From JBHIDJ01 sp046760105 (lineage in GTDB: Bacteria; Pseudomonadota; Gammaproteobacteria; Acidiferrobacterales; SPGG2), in NCBI GenBank assembly GCA_046760105.1, contig JBHIDJ010000113.1, positions 1 through 9,751 on the forward strand: DNA of 9,751 nt, read 5' to 3'. Made by a program: the position numbers and the translations under genes. Numbering within the stretch: position 1 is the first letter of the stretch; the number at the start of each line of letters is the position of its first letter. The notes under the pieces are model-generated. The model did no database searches and was not told the origin of the DNA. It saw only the letters and a program-made list of their open reading frames with translations. This document shows positions 1 to 6,736 of this stretch, one piece after another.

Positions 1-2
1 TG

Positions 3-71
3 CCTGAGACCGTGCGCAAGTTTTACGTGATCTTCGAGGACAAGGGCGGGGCGAAACAGGCGGCTGAGTAG
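3..71 (+). CDS. C-terminal end of an unidentified gene (partial)
   Basis: The frame starting at base 3 is open from the window edge to a TAG at 69-71 and gives 22 residues, beginning PETVRKFYVIFEDKGG and ending KQAAE. The codons are GC-ending, as in the neighbouring genes, so this is probably the tail of a real gene that lies mostly outside the window. I do not recognise the family from so short a piece. The stop codon is in the same reading frame as the threonine dehydrogenase remnant that follows 15 nt later, so the two pieces are not one continuous protein. Confidence 0.5.
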   Translation, partial: PETVRKFYVIFEDKGGAKQAAE

Positions 72-86
72 CCCTGTTCGAGTTCG

Positions 87-293
87 GTGTCAGTTGTACT
101 GATGCTCAAGGGCATCTACGGCCGTGAGATGTTCGAAACTTGGCATAGAATGGCGATCATGCTGCAATCGGGTCCTGACGTGACACCGGTGATCACCCAC
201 CAGTTCGCCATCGACGATTTCGAGGAAGGTTTTCGAATCATGTGCTCGGGCAAGTCCGCGAAAGTGATCCTGGAGTGGGATGAGGAGGTATAA
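87..293 (+). pseudogene. tdh: 3' remnant of L-threonine 3-dehydrogenase
   Basis: The 68-residue translation carries the hallmark C-terminus of Tdh: LKGIYGREMFETWHRM, then MLQSG, then a P-(V/I)-ITH-x-F-(A/S)-IDDF-x-x-GF stretch and SGKSAKVILEWD. This matches the last 60 or so residues of E. coli Tdh (about 341 aa, recalled) almost position by position. Everything upstream is missing: the catalytic zinc site, the structural zinc site and the NAD-binding Rossmann fold. An in-frame TAG stands at 69-71, and the only start is a GTG at 87 without a good ribosome binding site. Tdh oxidises threonine to 2-amino-3-ketobutyrate in threonine-to-glycine catabolism; this piece cannot do so. I call it a 5'-deleted pseudogene. 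Its last codons overlap the ribosome binding site of the next gene, which may be why this end persisted. Confidence 0.85.
283..288 (+). promoter_or_regulatory. Ribosome binding site for the MBL-fold gene
   Basis: AGGAGG lies 10 nt before the ATG at 299. It sits inside the last codons of the tdh remnant, so the remnant supplies the translation signal of the downstream gene. It fixes the start at 299. Confidence 0.8.
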
Positions 294-298
294 CGACC

Positions 299-1066
299 AT
301 GAACAGTCCATGGAACATGCCCGCGGAAACGCCGGCGGAAAAGCCGGTCGCCGAACTCTGGTACGCGGTCGAGCCCCAGGATGGTAACATCATTCGGTTC
401 CGCGAGATTTATGTTGATCCCTACGTGGCCGGCGACATCTGGCTTGTGCGCGGATCGGAAAGGGATCTGGCCGTCGATACGGGCACGGGAATCGTGCCGC
501 CGGCGCCGGTCATCGAGGCGCTCTCCACGAAACCCATCATCGCGGTGGCGCTGAACTGCTACTTCGATCACGCAGGCGGCTGGCACAGCTTTGCCGAGCG
601 CGCCTGCCATCCCCTGGACGCCGCTGCGCTGGGCGATCCGTCCGAGGAAAACTCGCTCGTTTTCGACTACCTGACGGACGAGGCGCTGTCGGCCTTGCCG
701 CACCCAGGGTATTCCACCGCCGACTACAGGATGCTCGGCGCGGCGCCGACCCGGTGTCTTGAGGACGGCGACGTTATCGATCTCGGCGACCGGGTGTTGG
801 AGGTGTTGCACATTCCCGGTCGTTCGCCCGGCGGCATCGCGCTCTGGGAAGCCAAGACGGGAAGCCTGTTCACCAGCGACATGCTGTACGATGGCCCGCA
901 CGGGCTCGCATGGCCGCCCGACGATCCCACGGCCTATGTCGCCAGCCTGCGGCGGTTACGCGATCTTCCGGTTTCGTATGTGCACGGCGGCCACTACGGC
1001 CGGTTCGACGGGACACGGATGACCGCGCTGATCGATGAGCAACTGGCAGATCTGTCCGGGTCCTAG
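299..1066 (+). CDS. MBL-fold (metallo-beta-lactamase-like) protein with altered metal site
   Basis: The 255-aa length suits a single-domain MBL-fold hydrolase, and a strong ribosome binding site supports the ATG. The fold signature is present in order: a D60-T-G-T-G strand turn, a D90-H91-A-G-G motif, H171-I-P-G-R-S-P-G-G, an F-T-S-D194 motif and a late Y-V-H229-G-G-H. In catalytic relatives motif 1 is HxHxDH. Here it reads N86-C-Y88-F-D90-H91, so the two leading zinc-binding histidines are Asn and Tyr, and the second histidine of HxPGHSPG is Arg175. H171, D194, H229, D90 and H91 could still bind one metal. The family includes glyoxalase II-like thioesterases, lactonases and sulfur dioxygenases, and the reaction cannot be read from sequence. 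There is no signal peptide, so it is probably cytoplasmic. It appears to be the first gene of the operon with the flavoprotein. Confidence 0.85.
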   Translation: MNSPWNMPAETPAEKPVAELWYAVEPQDGNIIRFREIYVDPYVAGDIWLVRGSERDLAVDTGTGIVPPAPVIEALSTKPIIAVALNCYFDHAGGWHSFAERACHPLDAAALGDPSEENSLVFDYLTDEALSALPHPGYSTADYRMLGAAPTRCLEDGDVIDLGDRVLEVLHIPGRSPGGIALWEAKTGSLFTSDMLYDGPHGLAWPPDDPTAYVASLRRLRDLPVSYVHGGHYGRFDGTRMTALIDEQLADLSGS

Positions 1067-1236
1067 TGCTCGTCGAAGTGGTCTCCGTGCTAGCCTGGGA
1101 GTTGTCCGACAAGCCTGCTGAAGTGCACGTCAGTCCGATCATCGTGCGGGTCGACGGCGGTGTCGCCGTGGGCGCCCTGATTGCAGCGCGCAGGACGCTT
1201 GTAACTGCCTCGCTGTCCGCCGCCGGGATGAACTAA
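1066..1236 (+). CDS. Unrecognised 56-aa protein, coupled to the MBL gene
   Basis: A GTG start overlaps the TAG of the MBL gene by one base (TAGTG), and the frame runs 56 codons to TAA, ending 12 nt before the flavoprotein ATG. Third codon positions are strongly G/C (runs of GTC, GTG, GCC, CTG), like the real genes around it. That, with the tight fit between two genes, is the case for it. The product starts MLVEVVSVLAWELSD and has a Val/Ala/Gly-rich middle (VRVDGGVAVGALIAARR). I recognise no family and see no clear membrane helix or Cys motif. There is no Shine-Dalgarno sequence, so expression would rely on translational coupling. It could instead be a decayed gene end that happens to stay open. 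Confidence 0.4.
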   Translation: MLVEVVSVLAWELSDKPAEVHVSPIIVRVDGGVAVGALIAARRTLVTASLSAAGMN

Positions 1237-1248
1237 TCGGCGCCGCCT

Positions 1249-3303
1249 ATGCCCCGCGATCCCCGTTACGACATCCTCCTCGAGCCGGTCCGCATCGGTC
1301 CGGTGACCGCCAAGAACCGCTTCTACCAGGTGCCCCATTGCAGCGGTATGGGCTATGTACTTCCGCAAACCCTGGCCGCGATGCGCGCCGTCAAGGCCGA
1401 AGGTGGTTGGGGCGTCGTCAACACCGAGTACTGCTCCATCCACCCGAGCTCCGACGACCTGCCCACTCCCTACGCGACGCTTTGGGACGCGGCGGATATC
1501 AGGGCCCATGCCCTCATGGCCGAGCAGGTGCACGCCCACGGTGCGCTCGCCGGCGTAGAGCTCTGGCACGGCGGCGATGGCTTGGCTGCGGGCAATCTCG
1601 CGAGCCGCGAGCCTCCGCTAGGGACGCAGAGCCGGCCGCTTCGCCGCAACTACGATCCGGTGCAAGGCCGGATTATGGACAAGGCGGACATCCGCGAGCT
1701 GCGACGCTGGCATTTGGCAGCAGCGCGAAGGGCGAAGGAGGCTGGATTCGATATCGTCTACGTCTACGCCACTCACCACTATCTGCTCTCACAGTTTTTG
1801 TCGCCGCTCAGCAACCAGCGCACGGACGAGTACGGGGGGACACTTGTCAATCGCGTGCGCCTGGTGCGCGAGCTGATCGAGGAGACCAAGGAAGCGGTGG
1901 GCGACAGCTGCGCCGTGGCGGTGCGCTTTGCCGCTGACGAGGGCGAAGGCGAATCCGATGGAGAACGACGGGAAATGTTCTCCCTGCTTGCCGAGCTGCC
2001 GGATCTCTGGGACATCAATATCCAGGACTACTCGCACGAGATGGGAAGCTCGCGCTTTGTCAAAGAGGGCGCGCTGGAGGAGCACATATCCTTCGTCAAG
2101 TCACTGACCACGAAGCCCGTGGTCAGCGTCGGCCGTTTTACCTCTCCGGACACCATGGTGGCCCAAGTGAAGCGCGGCATTCTCGACCTGATCGGTGCGG
2201 CCCGCCCCTCCATCGCCGATCCCTTCCTACCGAAGAAGATCGAAGAGGGTCGCCTGGACGACATCCGCGAATGCATCGGTTGCAACATTTGCTATACGGG
2301 CGATGGCCTCGGTGTTCCCATTCGCTGTACTCAGAATCCGACCATGGGAGAGGAATGGAGACGGGGATGGCATCCGGAAAGCATCGTGCCGAAAGGCTCG
2401 GACGATGCCGTGCTCGTCGTGGGGGCTGGACCGGCGGGCCTCGAGGCTGCCCGTGCACTCGGACAGCGGGGTTATTCGGTTACCCTTGCGGAAGCAACTA
2501 ACGAGCTTGGCGGCCGGGTTACGGCGGAAGCGACCCTGCCGGGTCTTAGCGAATGGATCAGAGTACGAGATTACCGTGTCCAGCAGCTGCAAAAGATGGT
2601 CAACATCGAGGTCTACCGCGCGAGCCGGTTGAGTGCCGATGACGTACTCTCCTTCGACTTCGCCCACGTTGTGCTCGCTACCGGCTCGACATGGCGGACG
2701 GACGGCGTTGGCCGCTGGCACCAGGCTCCCCTCGCCAACCTCGGCCCCCGAGATCGGCTCTTCGGTCCTGACGACATTCTCGGCGGGCGAATTCCGGAAG
2801 GTGACACGTTGGTCTTCGACGACGACCATTACTACATGGGCAGCACTATTGCCGAGCGGCTGCGTCGCGAAGGTCTATCCGTCACTCTGGTCACGCCGGC
2901 TACCCTCGTTGGCGCGTGGAGTGTCTATACTGCAGAACAGCACCGCACGCAGGCCAGGCTGCTCGATCTCGGCGTCGATATTGTCACCAATCACGTCCTC
3001 ACGAGCTTCGACGGGCGCGAGGCGAAGTTAGCCTGCGTCTTTAGTGGACGCACGATTGGCAAGTCGGTGGGTTCGCTGGTGCTAGTCACGGCACGTTTGC
3101 CTGACGACGCGCTCTATTGTGAGCTCGCCGGTGGTCCTGAAGCCCTCGAAGCCGGCGGGATTCAAACCATAACCCGAATCGGCGATTGTCTCGCCCCGGG
3201 TACTATTGCCGCGGCGGTTTACAGCGGCCACCGCTATGCGCGGGAGCTGGACGAGCCGGACCCGGGCGACGTGCCGTATCGCCGCGAGCGGGTAACCCTG
3301 TAG
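1249..3303 (+). CDS. TMADH-family iron-sulfur flavoprotein amine oxidoreductase
   Basis: The 684-aa protein is collinear with bacterial trimethylamine, dimethylamine and histamine dehydrogenases. It has an N-terminal FMN TIM barrel of the old-yellow-enzyme type (about 1-340), a [4Fe-4S] segment C342-x2-C345-x2-C348-x11-C360, and a C-terminal dinucleotide-fold half with GAGPAG at 392-397. Cys31 in QVPHC matches TMADH Cys30, which carries the 6-S-cysteinyl FMN link. Y173 and H176 match TMADH Tyr169 and His172. The substrate bowl differs: TMADH Tyr60 is kept (Y61), Trp264 is Y261, Trp355 is D352, and catalytic Asp267 is E264. Family members oxidise C-N bonds and pass electrons through FMN and the cluster to an electron-transfer flavoprotein. 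No etf genes are in the window. The ribosome binding site is weak. The start is set by homology (MPRDPRYDIL is the family N-terminus). Confidence 0.93.
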   Translation: MPRDPRYDILLEPVRIGPVTAKNRFYQVPHCSGMGYVLPQTLAAMRAVKAEGGWGVVNTEYCSIHPSSDDLPTPYATLWDAADIRAHALMAEQVHAHGALAGVELWHGGDGLAAGNLASREPPLGTQSRPLRRNYDPVQGRIMDKADIRELRRWHLAAARRAKEAGFDIVYVYATHHYLLSQFLSPLSNQRTDEYGGTLVNRVRLVRELIEETKEAVGDSCAVAVRFAADEGEGESDGERREMFSLLAELPDLWDINIQDYSHEMGSSRFVKEGALEEHISFVKSLTTKPVVSVGRFTSPDTMVAQVKRGILDLIGAARPSIADPFLPKKIEEGRLDDIRECIGCNICYTGDGLGVPIRCTQNPTMGEEWRRGWHPESIVPKGSDDAVLVVGAGPAGLEAARALGQRGYSVTLAEATNELGGRVTAEATLPGLSEWIRVRDYRVQQLQKMVNIEVYRASRLSADDVLSFDFAHVVLATGSTWRTDGVGRWHQAPLANLGPRDRLFGPDDILGGRIPEGDTLVFDDDHYYMGSTIAERLRREGLSVTLVTPATLVGAWSVYTAEQHRTQARLLDLGVDIVTNHVLTSFDGREAKLACVFSGRTIGKSVGSLVLVTARLPDDALYCELAGGPEALEAGGIQTITRIGDCLAPGTIAAAVYSGHRYARELDEPDPGDVPYRRERVTL

Positions 3304-3318
3304 ATAAGTGAGAGAGTT

Positions 3319-4107
3319 ATGAGTATCGAGTCTTTCGACCGAGGCGCCAGCGTTGAAGAGATCGTTATTGCAATGAATCGCGGCGGCGCAGTCATATTGC
3401 GCGAGTGCGTAAATACGGAAACGGTAGATGCCGTTGCTTCGGAACTGCGACCGTACTTTGATTCGGAAGGGACCTCGAGTCAGAGCGATTTCAACGGTTA
3501 CAAGACCCTCCGCGTGGCCGGGATCCTCGCCCGATCACGGACCTCTGCTGAGCTGATTGGTCATCCGCGTGTACTCGAGATCGTCGATGCGATGCTGTTG
3601 CCCCATTGCATTAATTACCGGATAGGCAGCACCACCGGTATCGAGATCTGGCCAGGGGAAACCCCGCAGCGGTTGCATTGCGATGACGGGATCTACCCCA
3701 TGCATTTTCCAGGTGTGGAATGGCAGGTGAGCGCCAACTGGGCGCTCGATCACTTCACGGTGGAGAATGGGGCAACCCGTGTGATCCCCGGCAGTCATCG
3801 ATGGACGGACCCGCAGCGTCCGACGGAAAATGATACGGTTCAAGCGGTCATGCCAAAGGGTTCGGTGCTCGTGTATCTAGGCTCGGTTTTCCATGGTGGT
3901 GGAGCCAATCATACCGAGCGCCCTCGCATGGGGTTGGTCAACACCTATAGCCTGGGTTGGCTTCGACAGGAAGAGAACCAGTACCTCACCATTCCACGGG
4001 AGATAGCGGAAAGCTACCCCGAACGTATTCAGCGGCTGATGGGCTACCAAGGGCACGGCGAACTGCTTGGTTGGTATCCGGATAATCCGGACGGATATAA
4101 CCCGTAA
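3319..4107 (+). CDS. PhyH-family Fe(II)/2-oxoglutarate-dependent dioxygenase
   Basis: The 262-aa protein has the phytanoyl-CoA dioxygenase/ectoine hydroxylase layout. The iron facial triad is H120-x-D122 in RLHCDDG plus distal H192 in VFHGGGANHT. R203, eleven residues after the distal His, fits the 2-oxoglutarate-binding Arg, with the same spacing as recalled for EctD. A V-I-P-G-S-H motif (155-160) precedes the distal half, as usual in this family. Such enzymes hydroxylate unactivated carbons, including positions next to ammonium nitrogens, using O2 and 2-oxoglutarate. The ATG follows the flavoprotein stop by 15 nt, with a GAGAGAG-type ribosome binding site. Co-expression with an amine oxidoreductase suggests hydroxylation of the same or a related amine, but the substrate cannot be read here. 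The gene ends in a double stop (TAA TGA). Confidence 0.9.
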   Translation: MSIESFDRGASVEEIVIAMNRGGAVILRECVNTETVDAVASELRPYFDSEGTSSQSDFNGYKTLRVAGILARSRTSAELIGHPRVLEIVDAMLLPHCINYRIGSTTGIEIWPGETPQRLHCDDGIYPMHFPGVEWQVSANWALDHFTVENGATRVIPGSHRWTDPQRPTENDTVQAVMPKGSVLVYLGSVFHGGGANHTERPRMGLVNTYSLGWLRQEENQYLTIPREIAESYPERIQRLMGYQGHGELLGWYPDNPDGYNP

Positions 4108-4122
4108 TGATGCGACATACCA

Positions 4123-4151
4123 TTACCCAAGCGGCGACTTATCTTGGGTGG
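4123..4151. repeat. Inverted repeat between convergent genes, weak terminator candidate
   Basis: ACCCAAG (4125-4131) and CTTGGGT (4143-4149) form a perfect 7-bp stem with an 11-nt loop. Two further G-U pairs are possible in the plus-strand transcript. It lies 15 nt past the dioxygenase stop and overlaps the last codons of the convergent GNAT gene. No T-run follows on either strand, so it is not a textbook intrinsic terminator. It may still stop or stabilise the ends of the two convergent transcripts. Confidence 0.4.
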
Positions 4152-4597
4152 AGAACAGCCGTTGGCACACGCCACATCTTTATTGCACCAACATCTTCCT
4201 CAAACCCCAGTGCTCGGAAAAACGATTCTGCTGGGCTCGCCCGCTCCGTCATTAGATACACGCCCTCAACGCCAAGTTTGTAAAGCCTTCCTAAAAGTGT
4301 ATCCATCAAGAGTCGACCGACGCCCTTGTTTCGATACTCAGCTTCCACACATAACTCGTTCAGATAGTAATGCGGGCCTGATACCCAGCGCTCAGTGTGA
4401 CCCAATACAAAACCAACTAGGCTTCCACCAACCTCCACGCTGCCGCCTAGAAATCCAGATCGCTCGAATATCTCTGAAAGGCGTTCTAAAGCAACCTCAC
4501 CTGTCCATCCGTCATTCCAAGGCGGTTCGTTGAAGCATTCCGCATATATTCGGGCCGCCTCAAAGAGATCGGACTCAGCAAACGGCCTCACGTGCAT
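4139..4597 (-). CDS. GNAT-family N-acetyltransferase
   Basis: The 152-aa protein is a complete single-domain GNAT. The N-terminus (MHVRPFAESDLFEAARIYAE) is the usual beta1-alpha1. Motif A with the acetyl-CoA pyrophosphate loop is R89-N-K-G92-V-G94 after the beta4 strand (YYLNELCVEAEY), and the AESFFRALGF segment (123-132) fits motif B. GNATs transfer acetyl from acetyl-CoA to an amine, here on an unknown acceptor. It lies downstream of the transporter genes on the same strand, but a 213-nt gap with possible RNA structure separates it, so co-transcription is uncertain. An AGGG eight bases before the ATG may be the ribosome binding site. Its GC content is about 51% over three counted lines, against about 60-63% in the flavoprotein and potA lines counted. 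It may therefore have been acquired separately. Confidence 0.85.
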   Translation of the reverse strand: MHVRPFAESDLFEAARIYAECFNEPPWNDGWTGEVALERLSEIFERSGFLGGSVEVGGSLVGFVLGHTERWVSGPHYYLNELCVEAEYRNKGVGRLLMDTLLGRLYKLGVEGVYLMTERASPAESFFRALGFEEDVGAIKMWRVPTAVLHPR

Positions 4598-4675
4598 TTG
4601 GTAAGCCCTAGAATTGCTTTCCGTCTTCTAACGAGCTGAGCGGCGCAGTTTACCGCATCTGATCGAACTAATTGG

Positions 4676-4693
4676 TTGACGAAACCTCGTCAA
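4676..4693. repeat. Perfect 6-bp inverted repeat (possible operator)
   Basis: TTGACG and CGTCAA flank a 6-bp spacer, 79 nt upstream of the GNAT start codon. A half-site pair of this size could bind a dimeric regulator, or form a small hairpin in the minus-strand transcript. No regulator gene is in the window to pair it with. Confidence 0.3.
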
Positions 4694-4719
4694 TCTTCGT
4701 CTGAAGAAACTAACAAAAC

Positions 4720-4808
4720 CATCCATTGCCTGAGAGCGTTAGCGGTTTGGGCATGGCGCGGAAAAGGTAGGAGTGACCGCGAACAGGAGCCTTCTCGTTG
4801 CTCCACTC
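4720..4808 (-). ncRNA. Possible degenerate glycine-riboswitch-like element
   Basis: On the minus strand, bases 4736-4726 read CTCTCAGGCAA, identical to the strongly conserved 3' core of glycine riboswitch aptamers (recalled consensus CUCUCAGGCAAAAGGAC). Upstream on that strand a GAGA can pair with the TCTC. Between them CGCGG and CCGCG form a perfect 5-bp stem, and GCGCC...CAAAC resembles the flanks of the conserved central loop. The invariant GAAGG of that loop is missing, so this may be a decayed or false match. If real, it would lie in the leader of the GNAT gene, an unusual target. The first part also forms a GGAGC/GCTCC hairpin (4804-4800 with 4790-4786) right after the potA stop. Confidence 0.22.
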
Positions 4809-4810
4809 GT

Positions 4811-5914
4811 TTAGTCGCGCGGCAACAGAATCATTGCCTCGTCCGCCCACGATAGCCACACCGGGCTATCGCGATCGGCCGATTCGCTGACCGACGTTTC
4901 CACTTCCGGTGCAGCCACTGCGAGCGGCTTCTCGCAGCCTTCCACAGACACGTAGAAGTGGCTCCGATCGCCCAAATAAGCGGCAGTCTTCATGACGCCT
5001 TGCACGGCATTCTGGTCGTCAGCGGCGCGCTCCTTCGACAGCGTCAGCTTCTCGGGACGAATTGCGACGACGATGTTTGCGCCTTTCTGAATGAACTCCG
5101 CGCTCGCAGGAGCCTTGATCCGGCCAAGCCCAGCAGTATCGAGTACCGCTTGACCATCCTTCAGGTCGGTGACCGAGGCATCGATGAAATTCATCTGCCC
5201 GATGAAGTCGGCGACTTCAACGCTCACCGGGCGGTTGTAGAGCTCCTTGGGTGAGGCTACCTGCAGCACTTTGCCCTGGGACATGACGGCGATGCGGTCG
5301 GACAAGGTCATCGCCTCTTCCTGATCATGTGTCACGAAGATGAAGGTAATGCCCACCGACTGTTGCAGCGTGCGCAGCTCGAGCTGCATCTCTTCACGAA
5401 GCTTCTTGTCGAGCGCCCCCAAAGGTTCATCCAGCAGCAGCACCTTGGGACGTTTGATCAGCGCTCGCGCGAGCGCGACTCGCTGCCGCTGGCCACCGGA
5501 CAGCTCGTTGGCGCGACGCTCGCCGAAGCCCGGTAGCTTGACCATTTCGAGGGCTTCGTCGACGCGCCGGTTGGTCTCGGCTTTGTCGAGACTGTCCTTG
5601 CGCAAACCGTAGGCGATGTTTGCCCGCACATTGAGGTGCGGGAAGATGGCGTAGTTTTGAAACACCATGTTGGTCGGGCGGTGGTGCGGCGGCACCTGCG
5701 ACATGGGTGCATTGTCGATATAGATCTCGCCGGTGGTCGGCGATTCGAACCCAGCCAGCAGCCTGAGCAAGGTGGTCTTGCCACAGCCCGAGGCACCGAG
5801 CAGTGAAAAGAACTCGCCGCCGCCGATAGTAATATTGATGTGGTCGACGGCTACCACCGGGCCGAAGTGCTTGGACACGTTGTTGAGGCTGATATAGGCG
5901 TCGTTGTCGCTCAT
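4811..5914 (-). CDS. potA: ABC transporter ATP-binding protein, PotA type
   Basis: The 367-aa subunit energises import of the ligand brought by the binding protein; it sits on the inner face of the membrane against the two permeases. All ABC motifs are intact: Walker A GASGCGKT (40-47), Q-loop Q86, signature LSGGQ (138-142), Walker B VLLLDEP (158-164), D-loop ALD (167-169) and switch H196. Residues from about 240 form the C-terminal regulatory TOBE region, including the family's VAIRPEKL strand (283-290). Length and motifs fit PotA/PotG/FbpC-like polyamine-group importers. The ATG follows the PotC stop by 3 nt (TGA-TCC-ATG), so translation is probably coupled. The symbol reflects the family, not a proven polyamine substrate. 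Confidence 0.92.
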   Translation of the reverse strand: MSDNDAYISLNNVSKHFGPVVAVDHINITIGGGEFFSLLGASGCGKTTLLRLLAGFESPTTGEIYIDNAPMSQVPPHHRPTNMVFQNYAIFPHLNVRANIAYGLRKDSLDKAETNRRVDEALEMVKLPGFGERRANELSGGQRQRVALARALIKRPKVLLLDEPLGALDKKLREEMQLELRTLQQSVGITFIFVTHDQEEAMTLSDRIAVMSQGKVLQVASPKELYNRPVSVEVADFIGQMNFIDASVTDLKDGQAVLDTAGLGRIKAPASAEFIQKGANIVVAIRPEKLTLSKERAADDQNAVQGVMKTAAYLGDRSHFYVSVEGCEKPLAVAAPEVETSVSESADRDSPVWLSWADEAMILLPRD

Positions 5915-5917
5915 GGA

Positions 5918-6736
5918 TCAAAAACCTGTACCTGAGACTTCTTCAACGCCGCGACGCCGCAGCCACTGCGAGAAGAACACCACGACGAAGGAAACCACGA
6001 GGATGACTGCACCGAGCGCGAGGACACCCGGTAGCTTGATGGGGAAACGCAGTTGGCTCCAAATGAAGATCGGCAGCGTGGGATCGGTGCCGGCCAGGAA
6101 GAATGCCATGATGAACTCGTCGAAGGAGATCGTGAAGCAGAGCAGCAAGCTCGCGACCACGCCCGGGAACACCATCGGAAAGGTCACCCGCCAGAAAGTC
6201 CACCACGCATTTTCGCCGAGGTCCGCCGACGCTTCTTCCATCGATTTGTCGAAACCCACGAAGCGCGGAATCAAAGTCGCCATGGCAAACGGAACGCTGA
6301 TGAGGATATGTCCGAGGGTGACCGTGTAGAGAGACAGCGTGATTCCGAGCCGACTGACCAGTATCAGCAACGCGACACCGAAAATAATGCCAGGAATCAC
6401 CAGCGGCAGCATGATCATGAATACAACCGGCTTCTGACCCGGAAGCCGGTAGCGGGTCACCGCCTTGGCACCGAAGATTCCCAGGATAGTGGCGAACACC
6501 GCGGTCGCGGAGCCAACTTTGACGCTGTTCATCAATGCAGCAAACATCGGCTCGTTGTTGAGCATTGACGCGTACCACTTGGTGGTGAAGCCTTTGAACG
6601 GAAAGGCGATGTAGATGGCGTCGTTGAAGGAAAACAACGGCAGGAACAGCACCGGAATATACAGGAACCCGAGGTACAGGAGTGCATAGGTGTGCAGCGG
6701 CCGGTTGGGACGTTGAATGTATGCTACGTCGTTCAT
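5918..6736 (-). CDS. potC: ABC transporter permease, PotC type
   Basis: The 272-aa inner-membrane protein has about six hydrophobic helices, for example 18-37, 74-92, 105-126, 136-156, 192-212 and 237-256. The cytoplasmic EAA loop that contacts the ATPase is E168-A-S-A-D-L-G174, followed by a TFPMVFPG stretch (185-192). I chose ATG at 6736 rather than the longer frame start at 6769. ATGA here overlaps the PotB stop by four bases, GGAG stands 8 nt upstream, and MNDVAY gives a normal PotC N-terminus. The overlap implies translational coupling with PotB. It forms the transmembrane channel with PotB. Confidence 0.92.
   Translation of the reverse strand: MNDVAYIQRPNRPLHTYALLYLGFLYIPVLFLPLFSFNDAIYIAFPFKGFTTKWYASMLNNEPMFAALMNSVKVGSATAVFATILGIFGAKAVTRYRLPGQKPVVFMIMLPLVIPGIIFGVALLILVSRLGITLSLYTVTLGHILISVPFAMATLIPRFVGFDKSMEEASADLGENAWWTFWRVTFPMVFPGVVASLLLCFTISFDEFIMAFFLAGTDPTLPIFIWSQLRFPIKLPGVLALGAVILVVSFVVVFFSQWLRRRGVEEVSGTGF

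Noticed and set aside
116..901. 261-aa open frame on the minus strand
   Set aside because: It is antisense to the MBL gene and the tdh remnant, is Arg-rich without family motifs, and is the typical shadow of GC-rich codons.
1154..1169. 6-bp hairpin ACGGCG/CGCCGT upstream of the flavoprotein gene
   Set aside because: It lies in the GC-rich small ORF with no T-run; stems of this size are common in such sequence.
2227..2829. 200-aa open frame on the minus strand inside the flavoprotein gene
   Set aside because: It is fully antisense to a strongly conserved protein and has no recognisable domain or ribosome binding site.
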